NCBI GenBank assembly: GCA_002633025.1
Contig: NMRB01000631.1
Span: forward strand, 208,050 to 272,049
Source: Notospermus geniculatus
Lineage: Eukaryota; Nemertea; Pilidiophora; Heteronemertea; Lineidae
Length of the DNA: 64,000 bases
Direction of reading: 5' to 3'
The translations under genes and the position numbers were made by a program. Shown here piece after piece: positions 46,430 through 56,400 of this stretch; position 1 is the first letter of the stretch, and every line of letters starts with the position of its first letter. The notes under the pieces are model-generated. The model was not told the origin of the DNA and did no database searches. It saw nothing but the letters and a program-made list of their open reading frames with translations.

Positions 46430-47226
46430 TAGACAGGGCCAGAGTGGATTGATGTCCCGCAGGGTATGGACAAGTTCAGCAAAGTGGTCATCACCTTGGG
46501 ACGTGAATGCCGGGACAAGGATCCATCAGTCGTAAATGCTGAAATCGGGGCGTTGATCTATGAACATTCGAGACCTGGGGATCTTACGACCTACACTAAT
46601 GGTTCAGTGGAGCGAGGTAGCCGTTCGGGCTGGGGGTTCTCAGCTCGGTGTAATGGCAAGATCGTGCATGAGGAAAGTCAGTCTTACACTGCTACAACCT
46701 CCTGCTTGAGGATGGAGATCGACGCTGCTACGGCTGCACCTGAATGGATCACGTCTACAAACCACACCGACGCATTGATACTGACTGTCTCCCAAAGTGT
46801 GTTGAGACGAATCGAGGCAGGGAGGTTCAAGCCAGCATGGGTCGAGGCATTAAGAAGGACCAAGCTGAAGAAGCTGGTGTGGGTATTCACCCCAGGCCAT
46901 GCTGGGGTAAAAGGCAACGAGCGGGCGGACCACCTGGCCGGAACAGGTCCCATCGAAGGGGCTCTACAGATGGTCGAGTAGGAGGTGCTCATTGCACTGA
47001 ATGTCGCAGATGAAGAGGACAGCGAGTCGCTGGAAAGGGCAGTGGAGAATGGAGTGAAGAGAGGCTCTGCACGGAAGAAGGAATGGAAAGGAAAGGACAG
47101 AAGACGGATGAACTAGCTGATGTCCGGTACCATTAGTCTGGACACGTTACGGTGGTTGTTGGTGGAGAGCTGAGCAGGTGTGGGTGTGCCCAGTTTGCGA
47201 TGAAGCTGGTCTTTGACAGCAACAAC
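46430..47226 (+). mobile_element. 5'-truncated retrotransposon 3' end, copy 2
   Basis: Matches 32393-33200 (minus) from GACAGGGCCAGAGTGG to the (CAA)n tail at 47219-47226. The 5' boundary is abrupt, as expected from incomplete reverse transcription. Confidence 0.75.
46466..46981 (+). pseudogene. RNase H domain of a retrotransposon, defective
   Basis: 171 codons, colinear with copy 1 and free of its two frameshifts, so the true join of the N-terminal part and the RNase H domain is seen here. The first catalytic Asp is Asn45 (TNGS) and the third is Val108 (TVSQS); Glu84, His144 and Asp154 are kept. A stop follows QMVE, where copy 1 reads on for about 35 codons. The Val change is shared with copy 1, the Asn change is not. 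Not expected to be active. Confidence 0.8.
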
Positions 47227-47612
47227 AATTTGGAGCAGAAGGCGCAAGTCAAAGAAAGAGACGGTATCTAGGCGGCCCTCAATCAGCCAGTCGGCCTATA
47301 TACAGGACCGACTTTATGAGACATCACGCAAAACGCCGCCGTCGCGACACGCCGTCATTAAACGTGATGCATGCAAGGAAAGAAATAGGCAATTAAAGAA
47401 TGGAAGAATCCAGTTACCTTTCCATACCGATATCGCATGCTCACATCGATGGATGCTATACACAGAATGAATATTGCAAAGACAATCGTCAAGTAATGAG
47501 TTTTATCCAGCGGTATGATCCATTTTTCTTGAAGTGATTCATCATAATGACCCGTGCCATTATATTGGCTATAGATGGCCACGAATGGTTATTAGGAAGA
47601 TGAAAGAGATAC
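47227..47612. other. Non-coding, nothing identified
   Basis: Lies between the retrotransposon tail and the 5.9-kb unit. No gene. Confidence 0.4.
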
Positions 47613-47618
47613 CAGAGT

Positions 47619-47706
47619 AGTATATAGGCTCTGAAGGGGGTCAGATAGAAGACTAGAAAATCGCTACTGCGGTGGTCAAAACACTAAAATTTTAGCACTT
47701 TTTCAA
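47619..47706 (+). repeat. Left terminal inverted repeat of the 5.9-kb unit
   Basis: 88 bases, identical to the reverse complement of 53401-53488. No other copy in the window. Preceded by CAGAGT. Confidence 0.9.
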
Positions 47707-48143
47707 AATAAGGCGGCATTATGTACCGAAAGCTGTACCCTTTGTTTCAGCTAATGAGTGGATCGACCACAAACTAATTTGTCGTTTTAGTTGTTGCATT
47801 GTCCGTCTGATAATTTAGGTGTAGATGCAAAGTAATAAGACTGTAGTGTTTTAAAGATATTTGACATTTCAGAAAAGTGGGCTTGGAAAATTTGGTGAGT
47901 GGACCTAGCCCTTAAATGGGTTTTACCATTGAAAATGGCGTGATTTCGATGTCTCAACTTCGACTCGAAAATGGAAGTGAGTGAAGTCTGTTGAAATATA
48001 GTATTCTTGGTGTCAAAATGTTCGTCAGAATGTCAATTTTAAAATTAGAGGAGGGCATTTTGGACTTTGTGGATTAGTTTGGCGCAGTGATCAATTTATC
48101 CCGTTGTACCGTGCATTTCGCGGGCAGATGTACACTGTAGAAA

Positions 48144-48195
48144 GTCGCGACGTCACGGGACTGCGCGTCTCGCGGGTGACGTCATCATGTCGCTG
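48144..48195. promoter_or_regulatory. CpG-rich patch with a CRE-type palindrome
   Basis: CGCGACGTCACGGG and GGGTGACGTCATCATG lie within 50 bases. TGACGTCA is the full cAMP-response-element site. The patch is CpG-dense compared with its surroundings and could be a captured promoter piece, but no transcript is evident. Confidence 0.25.
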
Positions 48196-48474
48196 AAAGT
48201 TGGTAATGGGAGGAAGGACAAAGTGGTGGATTAGGATACGGATACCACACGCTTTATTGTGAAACAAACAATCAAACAAACAAACGACAAAGGTGACACA
48301 AAAACATGCCAAAACTCCCCAATTTTCTGCCTTTTTCTTTAAAAGATAATCATTAAAAATATATTATATTAATGTTGTGTTGTAATTTACTTAGGCCCCA
48401 GACCTATGAGTGTCTATCAAAAGCATTTTCATCAACCAGAGAGAGGCCGAGAGGCCTGCCTAGGAGGGTCATGC

Positions 48475-48947
48475 TAATACACCGATTTCACAACTCAAAT
48501 ACACAGCGCCCCTACAGATCTGTGATTTTAGTTGGGGACCATGTTTACAAATTGGGAAAAATGTGTGCCCAGTTTGAAGGCCGACTGCTTCGCATTTATC
48601 TATCCGTTTGAAACATTTCAACTACCAGTGAGAAGTCAAGAATCTCTAGTTTTTAAATGTCTAAGCAGTTTGAAAATAGACTTAGGGACCTGGCCGCAAT
48701 CACCATGGAATTCAATCATTTGAGCCTCAAAAGTTTGCAATTTCACGCCAACAGAGTTATGTCGTGGGCGCCGCTGACGTGACATGACGTCGTCCATTGA
48801 CGCAGTGGTCCCCAACCAACGTCATGGATCTGTAGCGGTATTATTCACTAGCCAATTTACCTGGAGGCGAGGTTCAACCGGAAATGGCTAGTGAATAATA
48901 CCGCTAGGGCGCTAGTGTGTATTTTTGAGTTGTGAAATCGGTGTATT
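48475..48947. repeat. Fold-back element inside the 5.9-kb unit
   Basis: The left arm 48475-48541 (TAATACACCGATTTCACAAC to TTGGGGACCA) is inverted at 48806-48947, where it is split by a hairpin at about 48837-48905. It abuts the next fold-back element. Confidence 0.75.
48837..48905. repeat. Hairpin inserted into the right arm of the fold-back element
   Basis: CGGTATTATTCACTAGCCA and its inverse form the hairpin. The intact left arm shows the uninterrupted sequence (GATCTGTAGGGGCGC, read inverted). TAG lies on both sides of the insertion. Confidence 0.8.
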
Positions 48948-50529
48948 ACCGTCCACCACCGTCTACCACCGTCTTCCACCGTCCACCACCCTTTTTGTAC
49001 TGTTATTGTACAGTCTTCCACCTCAATATTTATTTAAAAAATCTTTTATTTATCTTTCTCTCAAAAAATAATGTAAACCGCATCAGAATCGCTGAGAATA
49101 TTCTGTTTTTGTCATCGTCCACCACCACGATTCGTCAATCAGCGCCACCCTCGGATGCCAATGGAACCAGGTTTGATGGCAATGTAGTTCTTGAACTCGC
49201 CACCCGATGGTGGCGCTGACTGACGAATCGTGGTGGTGGACGATGAAAAAAACCCGGGAAAAAACAGAAAATTCTGTGATATTCTCAGCGATTCCAGGGG
49301 TTTAGTTAATTTTTTTGGTGTGGAAGTACTGTACTTCCTTGCTTTAGATCGAGGAAGTATTCTAGGGCCACTTAGGATAGCTGACTTCCTGAGTCAAATA
49401 TTCTGGGAGTAGATGACTTCCATCCTTCCATATCTGGAATTCGTTTAGCCTACTTAAAAACAGTGTGTATTAGTATTACTACATTTTCCTTATGTGCGTT
49501 TGCTGTTATAACCTGTTGTAGGCCTAAGTATCCTAAACTAGATGAAACTAGGTCTTAATTTTAGGGACAAACTTCTCTCAACCCATAGACAGTCAGGTAA
49601 GTGGCTCTGAAAGGCATCTCATTCATTGAACCCCACAAGTGAATTCAAATTTCCCGCCCACAGCAGCATACATGTATTAAAGCAGGTAATTTTCTGATTG
49701 GCTGTTGTCATGGTTGTGATTTCTTCCCACTCATGAGTCAAACGAACTTCATAACTTGGCCCCAAGATGGTTATCTAAGTAAAGCTTGGAATGAAATCAA
49801 CAGAATATTGAACAAAAAGCCCAATTTGAGCCTCGCATAGCGTCCATCATCACCTTATTTCTGTTAATTAGTCAAACTGGCTGACCAGAAACATCGTAGG
49901 CACACACTCACATGGAGATGTCTGCATAGGAGTTGGCGCGAAGCCAGCTCTGGCGGTGTAGCCTGTTCACACAAATCAAGTAAATAGGCCTATTTATTCT
50001 CTTCATCAAAATGACTAAGACGGGCAAGCTTTATGTCATTGGAAAGGAAATTTTATTGGGAATCCAATCAAACAGATTTTGAGGCGATTTCTTTCCATCC
50101 CAGAGAAATAAAACCAAAAGTTCAGGCTTGGAGGAATTATAATTCCTCCAAGGTTCAGGACACTGTAGAAGTGAAAGCTATCGTCGGCAAACCCGCCAGT
50201 GCCTTGGAGACAAGTTCCTTCCACCCCAGTTTTCTGGTGGTTGACGTATTTAACGCCGAAGTAATGGGAATGAGGCGTATGGGAAAAACAACACCAGGAT
50301 GTATGGAATTCATCTACGTTCTTGACTCTGTTTTCAGGACGTTTTTGTGAAAATCTGGTCGTAAAATACGCCCATACGCCCCTTAACTAAACCCCTGTCC
50401 GATTCGGATGCGGTTTACATTATTTTTTGAGAGAAAGATAAATAAAAGATGTTTTAAATAAATATTGAGGTGGAAGACTGTACAATAACAGTACTAAAAG
50501 GGTGGAAGACGGTGGTAGACGGTGGTGGA
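48945..50529. mobile_element. Fold-back element with about 150-bp CCACCG-rich arms
   Basis: The left arm (CCGTCCACCACCGTCTACCA onward to GTAAACCGCATC, about 48946-49085) is inverted at about 50405-50529. The outer 40 bases are imperfect repeats of (T/C)CCACCGTC. A further inverted pair lies inside at 49093-49155 and 49207-49290 (CACGATTCGTCA and its inverse). The motif AGGGGTTTAGTTAA near 49297 recurs inverted at 50384. No transposase. A plus-strand 105-codon frame at 50033-50350 is unrecognised. Confidence 0.75.
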
Positions 50530-51170
50530 CGGCAATTAGCACGACCGGCCTAGGACGAGGTAGGCTAGGGCAGGCCCTCAATCATGCAGCATCGCAATGA
50601 ATGATGGCGGCAATGCATCGCGCACGTCACGTGTAGGCCTAGGCCTAAACTGCACTGAACACCGGCAAGTAAGACAAGAAGTCAATTGATGTACCAGGCC
50701 TATCATGCTATGGATGGTATGTCGAATTTGACCCAGCGTTGCGGAGATATTTATTGGCTGAAAACCTCGCGCCACTGGACTGGGAATGTGGAATGAACTG
50801 TAGGCTTTACATAGGCCTAGGCCTACCTCGTCCTAGGACCTAGGCCTAGGCCTAGCTTGGCTCACTCAGTTCAGGAACTGGTCACCAGGGCCAGGCAGTG
50901 GTCACTGGTGGTGGGGGCATTTTCGCAGCGCGTAGTGCATGTAGTAGGCCTCCCTAGATTTGTGCACTGTCCGCCTACCGTACTGTAGGCCTAGTAGTTA
51001 TATACTTATATATAGGCCCTACTAGGCCCCTACCATGAGGACGGCGGCACTGTACTAGATACTAGCACCACACGGTGTCGCTGCGAGCAGTGTAACCACA
51101 GGCCCCCCCTGGGGAACTGTCAGTGAGTTTCAAGCACGTATCTACCCAAAAAATGGTAGGCCTAGTTTGT
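50530..51170. repeat. TAGGCCTA-rich segment
   Basis: TAGGCCTA, CCTAGG and overlapping variants recur, for example at 50632-50646, 50810-50860, 50945, 50985 and 51158. The motifs are palindromic and irregularly spaced. No gene. Confidence 0.6.
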
Positions 51171-51344
51171 AAAAAACACCCCGAGCTCACGAAGTGATCC
51201 TTGAGAAAATGGAGACAGCTATGACATTTTGTATGAAGCTGCAAATTGCAGCGATTATTCTGTACAGCACAACAAATAATCCCTGCAATTTGCAAGTGCA
51301 TTGCTTTTCCATTTTCCCAAGGATGACAATTCAGATTCCTCAAG

Positions 51345-51457
51345 CAGGCCTTTCCGTTTGACGGGCGCTAAAATGTGCACGCGCCTCGCAAACAATAGAA
51401 ATTCTATTGTTTGCAAGGCACATGCACATTTTCGCGCCCGTCAAACGGAAAGGCCTG
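51345..51457. repeat. 113-bp near-perfect hairpin with target duplication, copy 1
   Basis: CAGGCCTTTCCGTTTGACGG is inverted at the other end, with a very small loop inside AATAGAAATTCTATT. CTCAAG lies directly outside both ends (51339-51344 and 51458-51463). A second copy is at 52240-52348. Confidence 0.9.
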
Positions 51458-51728
51458 CTCAAGTGATGAAAATGAACAGCCCCTTTTCAAATTCTACGTG
51501 TAGTTTTTGTTTTGATTCACATTAACTGCAATACATTTCAGTTTTCATACTTTCAGGATGGCGTTAACAGATCTCCTCTTATGAAATAGACTACAGACCG
51601 TGGTCGAAATGTCCGAGAGGAATGCTCAGGGTGCTAAAAAAGATGGATCAGAATCAGGAAGAGCATCCTTCTTTCTTGGTGGGNCGGGCCGTATCCTAGT
51701 CCCTAGCAGCGAGCGCCGCAGGTGCGAG

Positions 51729-52215
51729 GCGAAATATCGGCGGGGGGTCCGGGGGGCCTCCCCCGGGAAAACTTTAGAAGGCTAAGAGTATTTTAACGCC
51801 ATTTCCCGCCACGGAAATGCCTTTTTCGGCTTTGTGCCGAAGAAGGCACTCTCTGCTAAAAGAGGTAGGCTACCCTACAGGATCCAATATCGGCGGGAGG
51901 CCCGGGGGCGTCCCCCGAGAAAATTTTAGAAACTAAGAGTGTTTTAACGCCATTTCCCGGCATGGAAATGCCTTTTTCAGCTCTGTCCGGAAAAAATACT
52001 CTGCCGAAAGAGGCACCCTGGCGGCGAAATGTCGGCGGGGGTCCGGGGGCCTCCCCCGGGAAAATTTTAGAAAATAAGAGTGCTCATAACGCTATTTCCC
52101 GGCATGAAATGCCTTTTTCGGCTCTGTGCCGAAGAAGGCACTCTCTGCCGAAAAAGGCACCCTATGCCGAAAAAGGGCACTCTTGCCCGGAAGGGGGGGT
52201 GCGCACCCCCTGCTC
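51729..52215. repeat. Three tandem GC-rich repeats of about 140-155 bp
   Basis: Units start at ATATCGGCGG (51734 and 51887) and ATGTCGGCGG (52029). Each has GGTCCGGGGG followed by CCTCCCCCGGGAAAA, then TTTAACGCCATTTCCCG or a variant, then GAAATGCCTTTTTC. They end in stacked GCCGAAAAAGG phrases and a G-rich, C-rich tail. Base 51684 just upstream is N. Confidence 0.8.
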
Positions 52216-52239
52216 CCCCCCGGATCTGCCCCTGCACTT

Positions 52240-52348
52240 CAGGCCTTTCCGTTTGACGGGCGCGAAAACGCATGCGCTTCGCAAACAAAGGAAATTCTAT
52301 TGTTTGCGAGGTGCATGCATTTTTGCGCCTGTCAAACGGGAAGGGCTG
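52240..52348. repeat. Near-perfect hairpin with target duplication, copy 2
   Basis: Starts CAGGCCTTTCCGTTTGACGG and ends CAAACGGGAAGGGCTG. CACTT (or GCACTT if the last G is shared) flanks both sides. Same family as 51345-51457, with more arm mismatches. Confidence 0.85.
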
Positions 52349-52574
52349 CACTTGGGTCTAAATAGGGAGAAATAATGTCTCCCTCCTAAAAATTTTTGGA
52401 GACTTCACTCTCGAGAGGGAGACTTCACATCAAGTTTGTGGACGACATATCTAAACCTCTTTGCAAGAAATTAACACTTGATGATATTTTAGGGCATTAT
52501 GAGCAGATTTGGGAATTTTGGGGTGCAGAAAATGCTTCACAGGGATCATACCCCTAAAAAAAAATGGGGTGACT

Positions 52575-52822
52575 GCAATAGACTCTTATCACTCCAAAAG
52601 AGCGCAGCACCTTATGGGTGTCAGCGTCATGACGTCCCACACGTCATTCTGAACGCCAGGACGCGACTCAAAAAAAAATCCCGTTGTTTCAGCGATCATG
52701 ACGTCGTGACACAATCTGATTTTTTTTCGTCTCGCCTCAAAACATCATGAACGACGTGCGGAACGTCATGACGCAGACACCCATAAGGTGCTGCGCTCTT
52801 TTGGAGTGATATCGTCTATTGC
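52575..52822. repeat. Fold-back element with about 72-bp arms
   Basis: CACTCCAAAAGAGCGCAGCA, then CCTTATGGGTGTC, on the left is inverted at 52755-52822. The ends are GCAATAGAC. The arms also contain GTCATGACGT palindromes. It sits about 215 bases before the PPIP5K-like exon. Confidence 0.85.
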
Positions 52823-53037
52823 ATGTACAATTGAACCTCGTCCCCAGTGTTTACGTTCGCATGTGCACAGGTTTTGCATATGGCTGGAGCACGGCTTTGC
52901 CTGGAGGCAAGATTCACTCACTATGCGAGGTACCACCAAAAATGTAAACAAACCCCGCGAGCCATTTGCTTTAAAGTTCTGAAAGCCAGAATATCTACCG
53001 GTAGATATTATAAATTTTTTTCATTTCTTCTGGCCAG

Positions 53038-53297
53038 TGAGACCGCCTTACCAGTATTTTCATCAGTATCCGAAGTGGATCTCCCAGACATCAACGACGA
53101 TGAGGACAAACGTATGATCATCGTGGGAATCTGTGCGATGGCGAAGAAATCCAACTCACAACCCATGCAGGAGATTCTGGAACGTCTCGATCGCTTTGAG
53201 TACATCCGGACAATCATCTTTGATGAGGACACGATACTGAATCAGCCCGTGGAAAACTGGCCAGTGTGTGATTGCCTGATATCGTTCTATTCAAAAG
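53038..53297 (+). CDS. PPIP5K: PPIP5K/VIP1-family exon (N-terminal kinase-domain fragment)
   Basis: The frame reads through [28 protein letters not shown] and [16 protein letters not shown], which I recognise as the start of the kinase half of PPIP5K (diphosphoinositol pentakisphosphate kinase, VIP1). That family is cytosolic and phosphorylates InsP6/InsP7 to inositol pyrophosphates. The acidic lead-in [10 protein letters not shown] also fits the family's N-terminus. The exon is preceded by a pyrimidine tract and CAG (53035-53037) and followed by AAAAG/GTTATT, a weak but usable donor. It has 86 complete codons, no stop and one extra base on each side. Only the pre-ATP-grasp part is present, so it cannot be catalytic alone. 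No next exon was found up to 64 kb. It lies inside the 5.9-kb inverted-repeat unit, 103 bases from the right end, so a captured fragment is likely. A true gene exon is the alternative. Confidence 0.85.
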
Positions 53298-53400
53298 GTT
53301 ATTACATCACCGTGGAGAATCGGCAGCCGCCTTTCCGAGGAGCAGCAACCCTCTCCGAGTTTTATCTCACACCTCACCGAGTAAAAATGGCGGATGTACC

Positions 53401-53488
53401 TTGAAAAAGTGCTAAAATTTTAGTGTTTTGACCACCGCAGTAGCGATTTTCTAGTCTTCTATCTGACCCCCTTCAGAGCCTATATACT
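53401..53488 (-). repeat. Right terminal inverted repeat of the 5.9-kb unit
   Basis: 88 bases, exact inverse of 47619-47706. Followed by CAGAGT. Confidence 0.9.
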
Positions 53489-53494
53489 CAGAGT

Positions 53495-56400
53495 GAATCT
53501 GCCCTCATTGATGCACGACCAAATCTATCACGATTAAGTAGCCGCACCGTAGCTATACTGTGGAAGGCTAGTCGATAGCCTACACCGAAAGGCTATCTGG
53601 CTAGGTGATGTTATACACGGCAGATTAACATGAAGCCGACATCTCAAAGGGAATTCTTATTGCTAACCATGGACATTAAGCTTATTGCCTATCGTCAGTG
53701 ATATGTGAATAGGAATTGATTTTCGAATTTCAGAAGCGGTGGACACTGGGGAGTATGGTTTGAACATATTAATTCAGCTTTCCCAATGGTCCTGGACGAA
53801 TGGTGGCTGGTTGCTGCTGGTGTACCTTCAGGATCGTTCACTGTCAGTCATGACAAACTAAACTACAAAACAAGCCTGCCGGCCTTATATGGGTCACGTG
53901 GGTGGATCGTGAGTTGATGAAGGGATACGAGGAGTTAAAATGGGGGGGGGAGGCACTTGACTGACAGATACAAGAGCTCAATCCATACGGGACATCAGTT
54001 ACTAATATACACCGTGCCATAGCCAGCACAGGGATCTGACGCGAAAGTTGTAAACCCTCGTCAGGATTGTTATTTGTATTGTACAAACACTCCATCAACA
54101 ATCAGCCTCATAATGCCACGATGACCCAGATTCGTGGTGTAGGCTAACATTAGCTCCAACTGTATATCTGCTTATCAGTCACTGGTAGGTCACTGGCATT
54201 TTTAGACTGGTCAAAGCAGACCCTACACCTGTCTTAGTGAACTTGGCGTTCATTGGGGGAAAATCCAAGGGATTGTTCATTTGTTCTGCCTGCCATATCC
54301 CACAATGCATCACAGCCCGATAAACTTATAATCACTGCCGCCATGATATCAGCATTGGTTTTACACAGGAAATGATTTTCGACTTCGTTTACTACTAAAC
54401 GGACTTAACTGCAGGTGAGAAACGAACTCGGGGAAGAGATTACTTGACTAAGACGATAGCCCCCCTCAGGGTGCAATTTTATGGTTCTTTGAAGGCACTA
54501 GCGTCCGCCAAACGTCCCAACATTTTTCACCGTCGACCACTCTTGGCCCACGCTAGTACACAAACATGTACGGTGATGCATAGCAAACCATGACCAACTG
54601 ATCTTCATGAAACCGCCAAGGAAAACTGACAAAACCGTCTTTACTGCACTCACACTGAACGTTCTCAGCTCATTATCTCCTGGACACGAGAAAATGACCC
54701 ACACAAACCATACCATCAAAAATGGATACAAATGGTCACTTATTAAAGCCGTTATCTTTGCCGGCGGAAAAATCAAGGACGAAAATAATGGTTCACTATG
54801 GTGCCCACGTGACCCAACAAGGACAAGCCTGACGGCAACAACGGTTCGCTGGCATGAGGCCGAGGGGCATTGTAAATATCAGTCAGCCCCACCATCGATG
54901 GCCAGAGAAACCAGGCTTGTCTGGCCATGCTTTTCAGGAAGTTGTTCTTGGAAAAAGCCACGAGCATCCTATTAAAGATGTCCTACTTTCCCCTGAGTAA
55001 CTGTAAGTCGACTGTGGTGAGACCTGAACCAGGCGCCATCTAGTTCATCCACGAACACACGATCGATGTACACCAGGCCCAGTGCTCGCGAATGTCCACA
55101 CCGGTCAGGAAGAATGCCCAACAAGACTGTGCGAATACACGTACTTGAATTTATAAATTAAGCATGGAAATTGTTGCTACACATAAAAGAATGAGTTGAA
55201 GTATAGTACCTTACTTGATGAACGGTTAGTACATGTAAAGGTATCGCAACGCGTCTAACTTCTCAAGTGATGAAAAGAATGGCGACCATTTTTACTGTCA
55301 TTTCTCACCAACACTGGTCCCCTGCCTTATAGCCGCTCCGCTATAGGCCTTCAACACAATACTTGTTGAGCGCTCCAGGACAGAGCATCCTCAAAATAGT
55401 CTCGTCATTTGCTCCAAAAAATCGTCCAAAAACACCAAGCCGATTGTATTATTCAAATTGCTTACCCTCGGACGCACTTTCACGCCAAACGATTAGCTAT
55501 TGCGTCAATAATCAGTAGATTACGTGAATGGAAAATGACAAAAAGCCGGTGACAAAATTGACCCACTTTTAAAAGCGTGATGATTTTAGTGGTAAGAATG
55601 CCTCAAGGCCAGCTCACCAATAAAAGCTCGACTCGATGTTTAATCTCCCGACTTCCGCTACGCCCCGGATGGAGGATCAATCTCGAATTTTGACATCCCA
55701 AGCAACAAACCAGGTGTAGAAGAAATAGTCCTAGTAATGCGAGAGTACAATATTCTGATAATATAAGATTTTCATCCAACGGCCATGCTTTTTAGAGCTG
55801 GGAAAACACGAGAGCGGAGCTTGGATTCCAGGGGACTTTGATTCCTGTTCAACCTGGATTTCCCAAATCCGAAAAAATGGACTGTCTGTCTTCTTGTGTG
55901 CTATGTACATGTACGTGTACTTGTTTTTGATAGTTTTCACTCCAACTCGATCGGCAACGTGCAGCTGACGTGATACTCGTACATCACCGGAATGGCTATA
56001 AAGGCGAGTGGGTAACGGTTTTCGTATGGTTCAATTGAATCTGAATCCCCATGTACATATCCACGTAGGTGCACATGAGAAGATGATTAGATTGTAAAAA
56101 ACTGCTGAAATGTCCGTTTGTCCAATAGTCTCCTGATTGGTCGATCGAGATCCATCTGGTATCGGCTCTCAAAGATACCTTTCCAGTAAATTTCCCAATT
56201 TCTCAATAACAGCATGGTTTACACAAAGCATAGCCGTCTTGCGATATAGATCATATTGCACGTAGATTGAACCGTCATACCTTACAGGCAAGGCCTGTAT
56301 GTATATCGACATTCAACCGATCTTGGCGTCTACTTACAAAAGAAGATCACGTCGAATCGCCGGTCTTGGACCGCTGTCATTGGCTTCATAAGATTAACAG

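Larger units (their letters stand above)
47619..53488. mobile_element. 5,870-bp unit with 88-bp perfect terminal inverted repeats
   Basis: 47619-47706 and 53401-53488 are exact inverted copies (88 of 88 bases), starting AGTATATAGGCTCTGAAGGG. Identity stops exactly where CAGAGT begins on both outer sides (47613-47618 and 53489-53494), a 6-bp target-site duplication. No transposase is recognisable, so it is non-autonomous. The interior is a mosaic of nested fold-back elements and one host-like exon (53038-53297). Alternative: two separate short elements in opposite orientation that share a flanking hexamer by chance. Confidence 0.7.

Noticed and set aside
47213-47470. 85-codon plus-strand frame next to the retrotransposon tail
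   Set aside because: Starts inside the retrotransposon 3' end and continues into unrelated DNA.
52847-53037. N-terminal 64 codons of the 185-codon frame containing the PPIP5K segment
   Set aside because: Family similarity begins only after the pyrimidine tract and CAG at 53037; the upstream part reads like intron.
53298-53404. C-terminal extension of the same frame
   Set aside because: Follows a probable splice donor and runs into the terminal inverted repeat; not similar to the family.
54607-54975. 122-codon plus-strand open frame
   Set aside because: No domain, no homology I recognise, and overlapping open frames on the other strand.
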